From assembly GCF_034119865.1 (NCBI RefSeq), contig NZ_CP139421.1:5558501-5622500 (forward strand): a stretch of DNA of 64,000 nucleotides. Reading direction: 5' to 3'. Under the pieces are notes generated by a model. That model was not told where the DNA came from. It was given only the letters and a program-made list of their open reading frames with translations, and searched no databases. This DNA is from Algoriphagus sp. NG3. GTDB lineage: Bacteria > Bacteroidota > Bacteroidia > Cytophagales > Cyclobacteriaceae. The first letter of the stretch is position 1. The number at the start of each line of letters is the position of its first letter. Positions 1 to 8,270 of this stretch are shown here, in pieces. The translations under genes were made by a program, and so were the position numbers.

Positions 1-2
1 AA

Positions 3-533
3 GTGGACGTGGCGGACGAAGAGGCCGTGGCAGAGTTTATCAAAGAGTATCATTTGCAATATGGGGAAGTAGATGCAATGGCCTTTTTGGTCGGCGGATT
101 TGCGATGGGAGGGATAGCCGAAACCAGGCAGGAGGATTTAGAAAAAATGTTCACTTTGAATTTCTTTTCAGCTTTCCATTTGGTAAAGGGCTTTTTGCCA
201 ATCATGAAAAAACAAGATAAAGGAACTTTCCTCTTTGTAGGGGCTAGACCGGCACTTCAAAATGAAGATGCCCGTGATGCATTGGCATACGCCTTGAGTA
301 AGAAAATGGTGATTTCATTGGCTGAAATCGTAGGTGAAGAAACGAAAAACACCCCAATCAGATCCCATGTCTTTGTGCCGAGTATCATCGATACTCCACC
401 TAACCGGGACGCTATGCCGGATGCTGACTTCAGCAAATGGGTAAGGCCAGATGAAATTGCCGAAGCCATGCACTATGCTGTGAATACCCATTCGCTGCAA
501 AACATGACGTTCAAATTGTATGGTGAAGTTTAA
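3..533 (+). CDS. Short-chain dehydrogenase/reductase, 5' end cut off by the window
   Basis: The reading frame is already open at the first bases, so the N-terminal nucleotide-binding glycine motif lies outside the window and the real start is not visible. What remains fits the C-terminal two thirds of a classical SDR: a segment corresponding to the central strand (FLVGGFAMGG), the NFFSAFHLVKGFLP helix, and the catalytic Tyr-x-x-x-Lys as YALSK near residue 97 of the visible part. The usual NNAG is replaced by LVGG, so it is an atypical member. The substrate cannot be told. The next gene starts within 11 bases of its stop, so the two may be co-transcribed. Confidence 0.8.
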   Translation: MDVADEEAVAEFIKEYHLQYGEVDAMAFLVGGFAMGGIAETRQEDLEKMFTLNFFSAFHLVKGFLPIMKKQDKGTFLFVGARPALQNEDARDALAYALSKKMVISLAEIVGEETKNTPIRSHVFVPSIIDTPPNRDAMPDADFSKWVRPDEIAEAMHYAVNTHSLQNMTFKLYGEV

Positions 534-543
534 ATTGCATTAC

Positions 544-1002
544 ATGAAATTCAAATCTGTACTATTTCTGTTTTTGTTCTTTTTCCTGACAGTTCAGGCC
601 TTTTCCCAGTCTGACGAGGAGGAGGTTAAGGCCGTGATAGAATCCCTATTTGATGCAATGCGTGCGAAAAATCCGGATCAGATAGCGGCTGTTTTTGCAG
701 AAGATGCCATCATGCAGACTATTGAGTCCACAGGGGAAACTGGGGTGGTGAAAGCGGGTTCAGTAGCTGATTTTGTCAAAGGAATCAGCAGTCTTCCTGA
801 GGATGCCATCCTGGATGAAAAAATCACAGATTATCAGATTACTGTTGACGGTCCTATGGCAGCTGCCTGGACTCCTTATCAGTTTTATTTCAATGACAAA
901 TTCAGCCATTGTGGCGTGAATTCCTTTCAATTGGTAAAAATGGCCTCAGGCTGGAAAATTGTTTACATCATCGACACGCGCCGGAAAGAGGGCTGCACTT
1001 GA
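544..1002 (+). CDS. Secreted SnoaL/NTF2-like (DUF4440-type) protein
   Basis: The product of about 152 residues begins with a clear signal peptide (MKFKSVLFLFLFFFLTVQAFS), then a single cone-shaped NTF2-like domain. The pattern EEVKAVIESLFDAMRAKNPDQI followed by FAEDAIM and a C-terminal W-K-I-V-Y-I-I-D strand is typical of SnoaL/DUF4440 proteins. An upstream ATG at 520 is in frame but overlaps the previous gene and would place eight residues before the signal peptide, so I prefer 544. Members of this fold are enzymes or ligand binders; no specific reaction can be assigned. It is probably periplasmic. Confidence 0.75.
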   Translation: MKFKSVLFLFLFFFLTVQAFSQSDEEEVKAVIESLFDAMRAKNPDQIAAVFAEDAIMQTIESTGETGVVKAGSVADFVKGISSLPEDAILDEKITDYQITVDGPMAAAWTPYQFYFNDKFSHCGVNSFQLVKMASGWKIVYIIDTRRKEGCT

Positions 1003-1008
1003 TTAATT

Positions 1009-1464
1009 ATGAATACGTTTAAAGAAAAAATCTATCAGACTGCAATAGCGCAGGTGAAAGACAAAATCAACTTGCTCAAGGCTGAGAGAAATGCCATTAA
1101 TGAGGGCATTCTTGAGGATACCAAAAGCAGTGCAGGGGACAAGTTTGAGACAGGAAGAGAGACTATGTCCCGTGACCTGATGACTCTGGAAAACCAGTTA
1201 AAGCAGGCAAATTTTGAATATGACGAACTATGCCGATTCCAGGCTATTAAAGAGCCTTCTGCATCAGTGCAAGAAGGAAGTCTTGTTCAGTTAGGGACTG
1301 ATAAATATTTGATCTCAGTCAGCCTAGGGCAAATAACCGTGGATGGTCAAAAGCTCTTTATGCTAAGTAAAAATTCTCCTCTTGGCGAAATACTGATAGG
1401 TAAGAAGAGAAATGAACAGGTGGAATTTCGCGGGAAAACAATCATGATCAGTGAATTGAATTAA
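1009..1464 (+). CDS. GreA/GreB-like coiled-coil protein
   Basis: The 151-residue protein starts with an amphipathic helical region (about residues 1-80) containing GDKFETGRETMSRDL, which recalls the acidic coiled-coil tip of Gre factors, and ends in a small beta domain with SPLGEILIGKKRNEQVEF, close to the SPLGxALLGKxxGD signature of the GreA/GreB FKBP-like C-terminal domain. This suggests a protein that binds RNA polymerase in the secondary channel, but the tip acidic residues are not clearly conserved, so cleavage-factor activity is not shown. Similar Bacteroidota proteins are often mislabelled in databases. Its stop overlaps the stop of the convergent META gene by four bases. Confidence 0.6.
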   Translation: MNTFKEKIYQTAIAQVKDKINLLKAERNAINEGILEDTKSSAGDKFETGRETMSRDLMTLENQLKQANFEYDELCRFQAIKEPSASVQEGSLVQLGTDKYLISVSLGQITVDGQKLFMLSKNSPLGEILIGKKRNEQVEFRGKTIMISELN

Positions 1465-1880
1465 TTTCTAGGAACAAAACTCATCAGTTCGGTGCTCCCA
1501 TCGAGGAGAATGAGTTTCTCCCTTGATATTTTCAAATCACCTACTTTGTTCAAAGCTGTAATAAAATCCTCCTCAGCTGACCCAGGGCACATCTTTTTGG
1601 TGATTGCTCCTGGGTCAAGTTTGATCCCGGATTCTTCCAGGCTGAAGTTTCCAGAGAAATTATTGCAACCAGAATACCCTGAAAGTTTACCGCCTTCCAG
1701 AAAATGCAAAGTAGGAATGCCGGCAGTGTATTGATTCATGTCCAGTCCCTTACCCATGAGAGATGAAAGTTCCCAGGATTTGCTAGTCAGGATCTTTAGG
1801 GGATTGGAAGTCTTGGTGGAGCTGCAGCCCATAAGGATAAAAACTATAAGTGCTACAGAAAAGGTTAGGGTTGATTTCAT
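1461..1880 (-). CDS. META-domain lipoprotein (HslJ-like)
   Basis: The 139-residue product has a lipoprotein signal with lipobox LMGC and the acceptor Cys at residue 19, followed by one META domain. The signature parts are visible: SKSWELSSLMGK near the start, the GYSGCNNFSGNF motif in the middle, and a late KMCPG followed by a helix. META domains occur in HslJ-type heat-inducible lipoproteins; the biochemical role is not known. The protein is expected to be membrane anchored in the periplasm. It is transcribed toward the GreA-like gene and shares its last four bases. Confidence 0.8.
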   Translation of the reverse strand: MKSTLTFSVALIVFILMGCSSTKTSNPLKILTSKSWELSSLMGKGLDMNQYTAGIPTLHFLEGGKLSGYSGCNNFSGNFSLEESGIKLDPGAITKKMCPGSAEEDFITALNKVGDLKISREKLILLDGSTELMSFVPRN

Positions 1881-2050
1881 ATTATTCCAGGATTATCTCT
1901 CGTTAATTTAAGGAAATGGGCTCCATATTCAATTTTGTTTTACAATAAATTACTTTAGAATTCTTTGTAGATGTGAGATTTGGAGCGAATTATTGCGGTA
2001 TTGACAATAAAATTTCCTTTTTTTTCTAAAATCTCCAATGTATTGTTTGG

Positions 2051-2311
2051 CTAATAAAAATTTTGGCAGTAAGATTGTCCCGTCAATTGTCCTGTTATGG
2101 TATTTGCAGTTAATTTTACATCCGACAAAGTTCTTTCTCCAGCATTGGAAGCGGGTGTCTGCACCACTTTTTCTATGACGACATGGATTGGTACCACGAT
2201 TACGGGTTGATCCCGTCTATATCCAATAAGTACCCGCCCCCAAGGCCGATTAATGGCCAGTTTTAATTCCAAAAAATCAATTTCAGAAGTAATATTTATG
2301 AAATCGAGCAT
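2051..2311 (-). CDS. Small hypothetical protein, doubtful
   Basis: An 86-codon frame divergent from thrA, with no signal peptide, membrane segment or recognisable motif. The centre (VIVVPIHVVIEKVV) is beta-like. The frame is the only sizeable one between the META lipoprotein and thrA. It could be a real short gene, a remnant, or chance; nothing in its surroundings helps. I report it mainly because the 506 bases between 1881 and 2387 would otherwise be empty. Confidence 0.25.
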   Translation of the reverse strand: MLDFINITSEIDFLELKLAINRPWGRVLIGYRRDQPVIVVPIHVVIEKVVQTPASNAGERTLSDVKLTANTITGQLTGQSYCQNFY

Positions 2312-2387
2312 GATCGAAGATCCACACAGAGGTTTGAATGTAAATTATGCGAGATTCCATGTGACCAATAAAAATCAATTATAACAC

Positions 2388-4838
2388 ATGAAAATCATCA
2401 AATTCGGTGGTTCATCCGTAGCGAACCCAGAGAATATCCAGCGAGTTTTTTCAATTATCAAAGACAAGCTAAAAGAGCATGAAATTACAATTGTCTTTTC
2501 GGCATTTGGTGGAGTCACGGAGAGTTTACTGAAGATCGCACAGCTGGCAAGGGAAGGAGATGAAGCTTATCGTGAAGTACTCCAGACGCTAGAAGAGAAG
2601 CACTTGGCGATTGTGAGACAGCTGATTGCTGTGCAAAACCAGTCCACTGTAATGACTTTTGTAAAAGTACGGTTTAAGGAACTGGAAGATCTATTTCATG
2701 GCATTTACCTGATCAAAGAAAATTCCGCCCGTACGCTTGACTACGTTGCGAGCTTTGGAGAAAGGCTGGCTGCTTTTATCCTTTCAGAATCTATGCATGG
2801 TCATGGTCTGAAGACACAGTTTTTGGACGCGCGGGACGTAATCCGGACTAATGACCGCTTTGGCCAGGCAAAAGTGGATTTTGAGGTAACTAATGACTCC
2901 ATAAAAAAATACTTTGCCAAGTATGATGGCATTAAAGTGGTCACTGGCTTTATAGCGTCTACGGCTAAGGGTGAAACTACTACTCTTGGGCGATCAGGTT
3001 CAGATTACACGGCGGCGATTTTGGCGGCGGCACTGAATGCCGAAAACCTGGAAATATGGACTGATGTCTCGGGTGTACTTACCTCTGATCCAAAACTGGT
3101 TTATACTGCGTTTACCATTCCTCAGTTGAGCTACAATGAGGCTATGGAATTGTCGCATTTCGGGGCGAAGGTGATTTTTCCAGCTACTATGCAGCCGGCG
3201 ATGCGCAAAAACATCCCGATATATATAAAAAACACTTTTGAGCCTGAAAATCCAGGCACGTTGATCAACGGGGAAGTTAGCCCTGGAGCCTTGATCAAGG
3301 GTATAAGTTCTATTTCTAATGTATCCATCGTCACTGTTCAAGGCGCAGGTTTGTTGGATTCTGTGGTAGGTACCAGCAGAGTTTTCAAAGCATTGGCAGA
3401 AGCTAAAGTCAATATTCTACTGATTTCCCAGGCTTCCTCTGAGCACAGCATTTGTTTGGCTATCAAAACGCAGGAGTCTTATCTGGCAAAAGAAGCGGTG
3501 GAAAAGGAATTTTTCTACGAAATCAAGTCAGGCGAGATGGATGAAGTGGTGCTGCTGCATGACTTGGCCACCGTGGCTGTAGTTGGAGAGAATATGAAGC
3601 ATAACCCGGGGGCTTCGGGACGCATGTTTAGGGCGTTGGGAAGGAATAATATCAACGTGGCTGCGATTGCACAGGGGAGCTCCGAACTTAATATTTCCGC
3701 AGTAATTCCTCAGCCGGATTTGCAAAAAGCGCTGAATGCGCTTCATGAGGCATTTTTCCTTTCTGAGAACAAAGTACTTCACGTATTCTTGGTGGGTACA
3801 GGGCTGATCGGTCAGGCTTTGATCAAAATGATCGCAAACCAGCAGCAGAAGCTACGGGGTGACAATGAATTGGATATACAAATCCATGGACTTGCCAACA
3901 GCCGCTTTATGGCTTTCCATGAGGATGGATTTGACCTTACCAATCCTTATGCGCTCAGTGAAGCGGATCAAGCAACAGATTTAGATAAGTTTATAAGAAC
4001 GATGGAGGAGATGAACTTCTCCAATTCAGTGTTTGTGGACTGCACGGCCAGTCAAGATGTCGCAGGACTTTATACCCAGATTTTGGAGGCCAAAGTTGCC
4101 ATCGTGACGCCAAACAAAAAAGCAAATTCAGGCTCTATGGAGCAATACAAGTCACTGAAACGCCTAGCCAAAAAACGAGGTGTGAAGTTCCTGTATGAAA
4201 CCAATGTGGCGGCCGGACTTCCTGTGATCAATACACTTCAGGATCTGATGCTGAGTGGTGACCGGGTGATCAGGATAGAGGCAGTGCTTTCTGGATCTAT
4301 GAATTATATTTTCTCTGAACTGGAAAAGGGTGACCCTTTTTCTGAAGTAGTGAAAAAAGCTAAAGAACTGGGATACACGGAACCGGATCCCCGGGATGAT
4401 CTGAGTGGAATGGATGTGGCAAGAAAGATCTTGATCTTGGGTCGGGAAGCTGAGCAGGATTTGGAGTTTGACTCTATTGAAATCCAAAGTATGGTACCTG
4501 AGGATTGTCAGAATTTGGGGACTGTTTCAGAGTTTTTTGACGTATTGAAGACCCATGACCCTGCTTTTGCCGAATTACTGGCAACTGCTGAGTCGAAGGG
4601 CGAGAAGCTCCGTTTTATGGCTACGCTGGAAAACGGCAAAGCTAAAGTGGGGTTAAATTCATTACCCCTTGCACATCCATTCAGTGGATTGGGAGGTAGT
4701 GATAATATGATTTTGCTGACAACAGACCGCTATCTGGACAGACCTATGATCATTAGAGGGCCAGGGGCTGGAGCAGATGTGACTGCTGCTGGAGTTTTTG
4801 CGGATGTGATACGTATCGGTAACTACACTAGGGAATAA
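2388..4838 (+). CDS. thrA: Bifunctional aspartate kinase / homoserine dehydrogenase I
   Basis: The 816-residue protein has the full ThrA layout. The aspartokinase domain starts with KFGGSSVANPENI at residue 4 and includes TTLGRSGSDYTAA near residue 200. Two ACT regulatory segments follow around residues 310-450 (for example VQGAGLLDSVVGTSRVF and VVGENMKHNPGASGRMF). The homoserine dehydrogenase part begins with the NAD(P) loop VGTGLIGQAL near residue 467 and ends with the GPGAGADVTAAGVFADV signature. It phosphorylates aspartate and reduces aspartate semialdehyde to homoserine. It is the first gene of thrABC; its stop overlaps the thrB start (TAATG). I see no threonine-rich leader peptide or attenuator in front, so control is probably feedback through the ACT domains. 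Confidence 0.97.
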   Translation: MKIIKFGGSSVANPENIQRVFSIIKDKLKEHEITIVFSAFGGVTESLLKIAQLAREGDEAYREVLQTLEEKHLAIVRQLIAVQNQSTVMTFVKVRFKELEDLFHGIYLIKENSARTLDYVASFGERLAAFILSESMHGHGLKTQFLDARDVIRTNDRFGQAKVDFEVTNDSIKKYFAKYDGIKVVTGFIASTAKGETTTLGRSGSDYTAAILAAALNAENLEIWTDVSGVLTSDPKLVYTAFTIPQLSYNEAMELSHFGAKVIFPATMQPAMRKNIPIYIKNTFEPENPGTLINGEVSPGALIKGISSISNVSIVTVQGAGLLDSVVGTSRVFKALAEAKVNILLISQASSEHSICLAIKTQESYLAKEAVEKEFFYEIKSGEMDEVVLLHDLATVAVVGENMKHNPGASGRMFRALGRNNINVAAIAQGSSELNISAVIPQPDLQKALNALHEAFFLSENKVLHVFLVGTGLIGQALIKMIANQQQKLRGDNELDIQIHGLANSRFMAFHEDGFDLTNPYALSEADQATDLDKFIRTMEEMNFSNSVFVDCTASQDVAGLYTQILEAKVAIVTPNKKANSGSMEQYKSLKRLAKKRGVKFLYETNVAAGLPVINTLQDLMLSGDRVIRIEAVLSGSMNYIFSELEKGDPFSEVVKKAKELGYTEPDPRDDLSGMDVARKILILGREAEQDLEFDSIEIQSMVPEDCQNLGTVSEFFDVLKTHDPAFAELLATAESKGEKLRFMATLENGKAKVGLNSLPLAHPFSGLGGSDNMILLTTDRYLDRPMIIRGPGAGADVTAAGVFADVIRIGNYTRE

Positions 4839-5776
4839 TGCTCCAGTCTGTTAAAGCTTTTGCCCCTGCTACTGTTGCAAATGTATCCTGTGGATTCGAC
4901 ATCCTTGGATTTGCGATAGATGCGATGGGGGATACTGTTGAACTGGTTTTGAAAGATGAACCTGGTTTGGTCGTGGTTTCGATAGAAGGGGACGGGGGAA
5001 GGCTTCCGCTTGAAGCTGAGAAAAACACCTGCGCAGTTGCCATCCAGGCGATGCTGGATGAATTGGGATCCAATGTTGGAATGAACATTTACCTCACCAA
5101 AGGCTTGCCCTTGGGCTCAGGTATGGGATCCAGTGCGGCCAGTGCAGTAGCGGCTTTGGAAGCGGCTAACCGGCTACTAGGAAATCCATTTGAGAAGAAA
5201 GCATTGCTGCCTTTTGCGATTGCCGCAGAGGCAGTTGCCTGTGGAGCAGGACATGCTGATAATGTCGCCCCCAGCTTGCTTGGGGGATTTGTATTGATCC
5301 GTGATTACCATCCTCTTGACGTGGTCAAGCTTCCAGTTCCTTCTGGTTTATACTGTACGTTATTGCATCCCCATTATGAGTTGAAAACCGCGGATTCCAG
5401 ATCTGTACTGAGAGATCAGATCCCTATGAAGCATGCCACTATCCAGTCTGGCAATGTAGCGGGATTGATTTCTGGCTTATACGAAAGTGATTTTGGATTG
5501 ATTTCCAGATCCCTGCGGGATGTCATAGCAGAGCCTTATCGTGCAGTTTTACTTCCCGGCTTTTACGAAGTCAAGGAAGCTTTAAAAGCGGCCGGTGCTC
5601 TAGGTATGGGGATTTCCGGTTCGGGGCCTACACTTTTTGCTTTGTCTGTAGGTAAAGAAACTGCTGAGGCTGTGGGGGAAGCAGGAAAAGAAATATACGC
5701 TAAAATAGGACTTGGTGTGGATGTTTATTTCTCTGAAATCAACGTCAAAGGCGCTTACGTCATCGAAGAAAAATAA
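4838..5776 (+). CDS. thrB: Homoserine kinase
   Basis: The 312-residue GHMP-family kinase phosphorylates homoserine for threonine synthesis in the cytoplasm. The family's phosphate loop is visible as LPLGSGMGSSAASAVAAL at residues 90-107, the N-terminal motif as FAPATVANVSCGFDILGFA, and the third motif as MGISGSGPTLFAL in the last quarter. The start codon overlaps the thrA stop by one base, which implies translational coupling. The length is normal for the family. Confidence 0.96.
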   Translation: MLQSVKAFAPATVANVSCGFDILGFAIDAMGDTVELVLKDEPGLVVVSIEGDGGRLPLEAEKNTCAVAIQAMLDELGSNVGMNIYLTKGLPLGSGMGSSAASAVAALEAANRLLGNPFEKKALLPFAIAAEAVACGAGHADNVAPSLLGGFVLIRDYHPLDVVKLPVPSGLYCTLLHPHYELKTADSRSVLRDQIPMKHATIQSGNVAGLISGLYESDFGLISRSLRDVIAEPYRAVLLPGFYEVKEALKAAGALGMGISGSGPTLFALSVGKETAEAVGEAGKEIYAKIGLGVDVYFSEINVKGAYVIEEK

Positions 5777-5780
5777 GTTT

Positions 5781-7079
5781 ATGAAGTTTTATAGTACTAA
5801 TAATTCCGAGCATCAGGTAAATCTTGCCGAGGCAGTAATCAAAGGCTTGGCGCCGGATCAGGGGCTCTATATGCCGATAGAAATTCCGGTTTTACCGAAG
5901 GAGCTTTTGGATAAATTCCCTGAAATGACTTTCCAGGAAATAGGATTTGAAGTGATAGGAGCCTTGTTTGCTTCCACATTATCTCCAGAGCAGATCAGGG
6001 AATTGGTAGATCATACCTTGACTTTCGATGCCCCTTTGGTGAAAGTGGAAGAAGATGTCTATAGCTTAGAGTTGTTTCATGGGCCTACGCTGGCATTCAA
6101 GGATTTTGGAGCACGTTTTTGTTCCAAACTGATGAGTATGCTGATGGAGAAGTCTGACCAGAAGGTGCGTGTTCTAGTGGCTACTTCAGGAGATACCGGC
6201 AGTGCTGTTGCCAATGGTTTCCTGGGAGTGGATGGAGTAGAGGTAATTATACTTTTTCCTAAAGGAAAAGTCAGCGAATTGCAGGAGAAGCAGTTTACTA
6301 CGTTGGGGCAGAATATCACTGCACTGGAAGTGGACGGGGTATTCGACGATTGCCAGAAGATGGTGAAAGAGGCGTTTTTGGATGCTGAATTAAACGAAAA
6401 GCTGTTGCTTACCTCTGCTAATTCTATCAATGTGGCCCGGTGGATTCCGCAGTGTCTGTATTATTTCTATGCTTTTTCCAGACTTCCCCAGAATGATAAA
6501 AAAGTAGCTTTTGCAGTTCCTTCGGGGAATTTTGGCAATATAGCTGCCGGTATTTTAGCACAAAGAATGGGCTTGCCGATAGATCAATTTATCGCAGCTA
6601 CCAATGTCAACAAGGTAGTTCCGGACTACCTAAATGGAGCGGATTTTCAGGCTATGTCATCTATAGCGACCCTTAGCAACAGTATGGATGTAGGTAATCC
6701 CAGCAATTTTCCCCGCCTGCTTGCTCTTTATGGAGGAGATGAGCATGCGCTGAAGGATAATGTGAAAGGCTATTTCTACACAGATGAAGAAACAGTAGAA
6801 GTAATGCGGCAGGTCTATGGAACTGGCTACACCCTTGATCCGCATGGTGCTGTGGGATATAGAGGATTGAAGGATTTCATGGAAGAAAACTCCAAATTCC
6901 AAGGGGTGTTTTTGGAGACTGCTCATCCTGGCAAGTTCAGGGGGACTGTAGAGAAAGCGCTGGATTTGACTTTGACATTACCTGAGCGCTTGGCCGCATT
7001 TATGGATGGAAAGAAAATGGTGGAGAGTATGGGTAATGATTTTGCTGAGTTTAAAAACTTTTTAAAATCTTTGAATTGA
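5781..7079 (+). CDS. thrC: Threonine synthase
   Basis: The PLP-dependent enzyme turns O-phosphohomoserine into threonine and closes the operon. I start it at the ATG four bases after the thrB stop, giving 432 residues; the frame also runs 23 codons back into thrB, which is not plausible as coding. The N-terminal segment MKFYSTNNSEHQVNLAEAVI is typical. The PLP lysine is Lys107 in GPTLAFKDFG, and the phosphate-binding loop is ATSGDTGSAVANGF around residue 135. C-terminal residues include TAHPGKF, characteristic of the bacterial class. Confidence 0.96.
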   Translation: MKFYSTNNSEHQVNLAEAVIKGLAPDQGLYMPIEIPVLPKELLDKFPEMTFQEIGFEVIGALFASTLSPEQIRELVDHTLTFDAPLVKVEEDVYSLELFHGPTLAFKDFGARFCSKLMSMLMEKSDQKVRVLVATSGDTGSAVANGFLGVDGVEVIILFPKGKVSELQEKQFTTLGQNITALEVDGVFDDCQKMVKEAFLDAELNEKLLLTSANSINVARWIPQCLYYFYAFSRLPQNDKKVAFAVPSGNFGNIAAGILAQRMGLPIDQFIAATNVNKVVPDYLNGADFQAMSSIATLSNSMDVGNPSNFPRLLALYGGDEHALKDNVKGYFYTDEETVEVMRQVYGTGYTLDPHGAVGYRGLKDFMEENSKFQGVFLETAHPGKFRGTVEKALDLTLTLPERLAAFMDGKKMVESMGNDFAEFKNFLKSLN

Positions 7080-7153
7080 AAAAGAGCTAGAAAAGAGCTA
7101 GACTAGCTTAGTAAAATTGGATTAGATTATCGTATACTTTTTGTGCTGTGAGT

Positions 7154-7915
7154 ATGTCAATAGACCCAACTGAAATCAAAAAAAGGAATGGGGTGAATTT
7201 TGTCATCTGGGCCTTTTGGGCAGGGAAAGCTATGAATAAAACCCGGCAGTTAAGCTTTGATATGATGCGAAGTCATGTAGGTGTGCCTGTGATTTTAGTG
7301 GATCTTGAGAATCTGGATCAATTGATTTTGCCTGAATATCCACTTCATCCCGCTTTTCAGTATCTGAGTGTGGTTCATAAGTCTGATTATTTGAGAGCCT
7401 ATCTTGCCCATCACTGGGGAGGAGGATGGCATGACATCAAAGCGACAGAAGTCTCTTTTGAGAAGGCCTGGGATGAATTTAGGGATGAAAGTGTCTACCT
7501 GGTCGGAAGAAAGGAATCTCAAAAGGGTGCAGCGCGGGTTTTTGATAAGGATAATAACTGGATGCCGGATAAGTGGGAAGATTTGGTGATCACCTCTGCC
7601 TATGTGGTAAGAGCAAATAACCCTTTCACTAAGGAGCTTCTTCAGCAGATGGACAAGGTGTTGGATGAAAATTCTGACCTCCTGAGAAGATATCCTGCGA
7701 AACATCCCAGAGAAAGAAAGCTCGAGTCAAAGAACATGCTTCAGGAGATCTTCAACCGGGTGAAGAATCTATATGCTGGGAGAACCCACCATTATCCATT
7801 GCCATGGACGTATATAGGAAATGCTTTTCAGCCACTGGTGTATAAATACCGGGAGCATGTACGGCAGACTCTGCCTTCAGATCTTCAGAGGTGGGCTGGA
7901 GTAAAGCATCGCTAG
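7154..7915 (+). CDS. Glycosyltransferase of the GT32 / capsular polysaccharide synthesis type
   Basis: The protein of about 253 residues contains the region HKSDYLRAYLAHHWGGGWHDIK, the acceptor-loop and DxD-type motif region of the Gly_transf_sug and Caps_synth families, except that the metal-binding D-x-D appears as HDIK. The N-terminal INFVIWAFWAG-like strand (here NFVIWAFWAG) is also typical. It should transfer a sugar from a nucleotide donor at the cytoplasmic face of the membrane. A GTG at 7148 lies just upstream in the same frame; I prefer the ATG at 7154. It stands alone between thrC and a repeat element, so its acceptor is unknown. Confidence 0.7.
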   Translation: MSIDPTEIKKRNGVNFVIWAFWAGKAMNKTRQLSFDMMRSHVGVPVILVDLENLDQLILPEYPLHPAFQYLSVVHKSDYLRAYLAHHWGGGWHDIKATEVSFEKAWDEFRDESVYLVGRKESQKGAARVFDKDNNWMPDKWEDLVITSAYVVRANNPFTKELLQQMDKVLDENSDLLRRYPAKHPRERKLESKNMLQEIFNRVKNLYAGRTHHYPLPWTYIGNAFQPLVYKYREHVRQTLPSDLQRWAGVKHR

Positions 7916-7991
7916 GGAAATGATAAGCCCACTTTGCAAATTCGAAGTGATTTAAGTCCGTTGGATCAGTGATTTGCCTGCAATTTATTGC

Positions 7992-8266
7992 TAAATAGGG
8001 CTTGCTGAAAAAGTCTCAGGTATGCCAGCTTCAAGGCAGCCGAGTGAAGATGTATGCTTATACCTCGAATGAGGCCAACATAGAAGATGGTATGCCTGAG
8101 ACTAGCTCGAAAATCTCGATTTTGAGATTTTCTGATGCATGGATAAAGGCATATTCTCCTCAATAAGCTTGCACTTGCTTAAAAACCCTACTCATGAAAA
8201 AAGGGTTAATTATTCAAAATAATAGCTTTTGGATTATTACTGGCGTTTTTCAGCAGGCCCTAAATA
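7992..8266. mobile_element. Miniature inverted-repeat element, copy 1 (275 bp)
   Basis: The interval is bounded by a 6-bp direct repeat TAAATA (7992-7997 and 8261-8266) and inside it by imperfect terminal inverted repeats: GGGCTTGCTGAAAAA at 7998 and its near reverse complement, TTTTTCAGCAGGCCC, ending at 8260. It holds no transposase. The interior contains several nested inverted repeats: 8012-8026 with 8089-8103, 8063-8066 with 8071-8074, and 8109-8117 with 8124-8132. The last 74 bp match copy 2 at 39547-39648 in reverse orientation at 62 of 74 positions. The element ends four bases from the stop codon of the polyprenyl synthase gene. A 65-codon frame covering most of it is not a gene. Confidence 0.75.
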
Positions 8267-8270
8267 AATC

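Noticed and set aside
2312-2387. Possible threonine/isoleucine leader peptide before thrA
   Set aside because: There is no short frame rich in Thr or Ile codons and no terminator/antiterminator pair.
7966-8163. A 65-codon minus-strand frame
   Set aside because: It lies almost wholly within the miniature element and is made of its inverted repeats.
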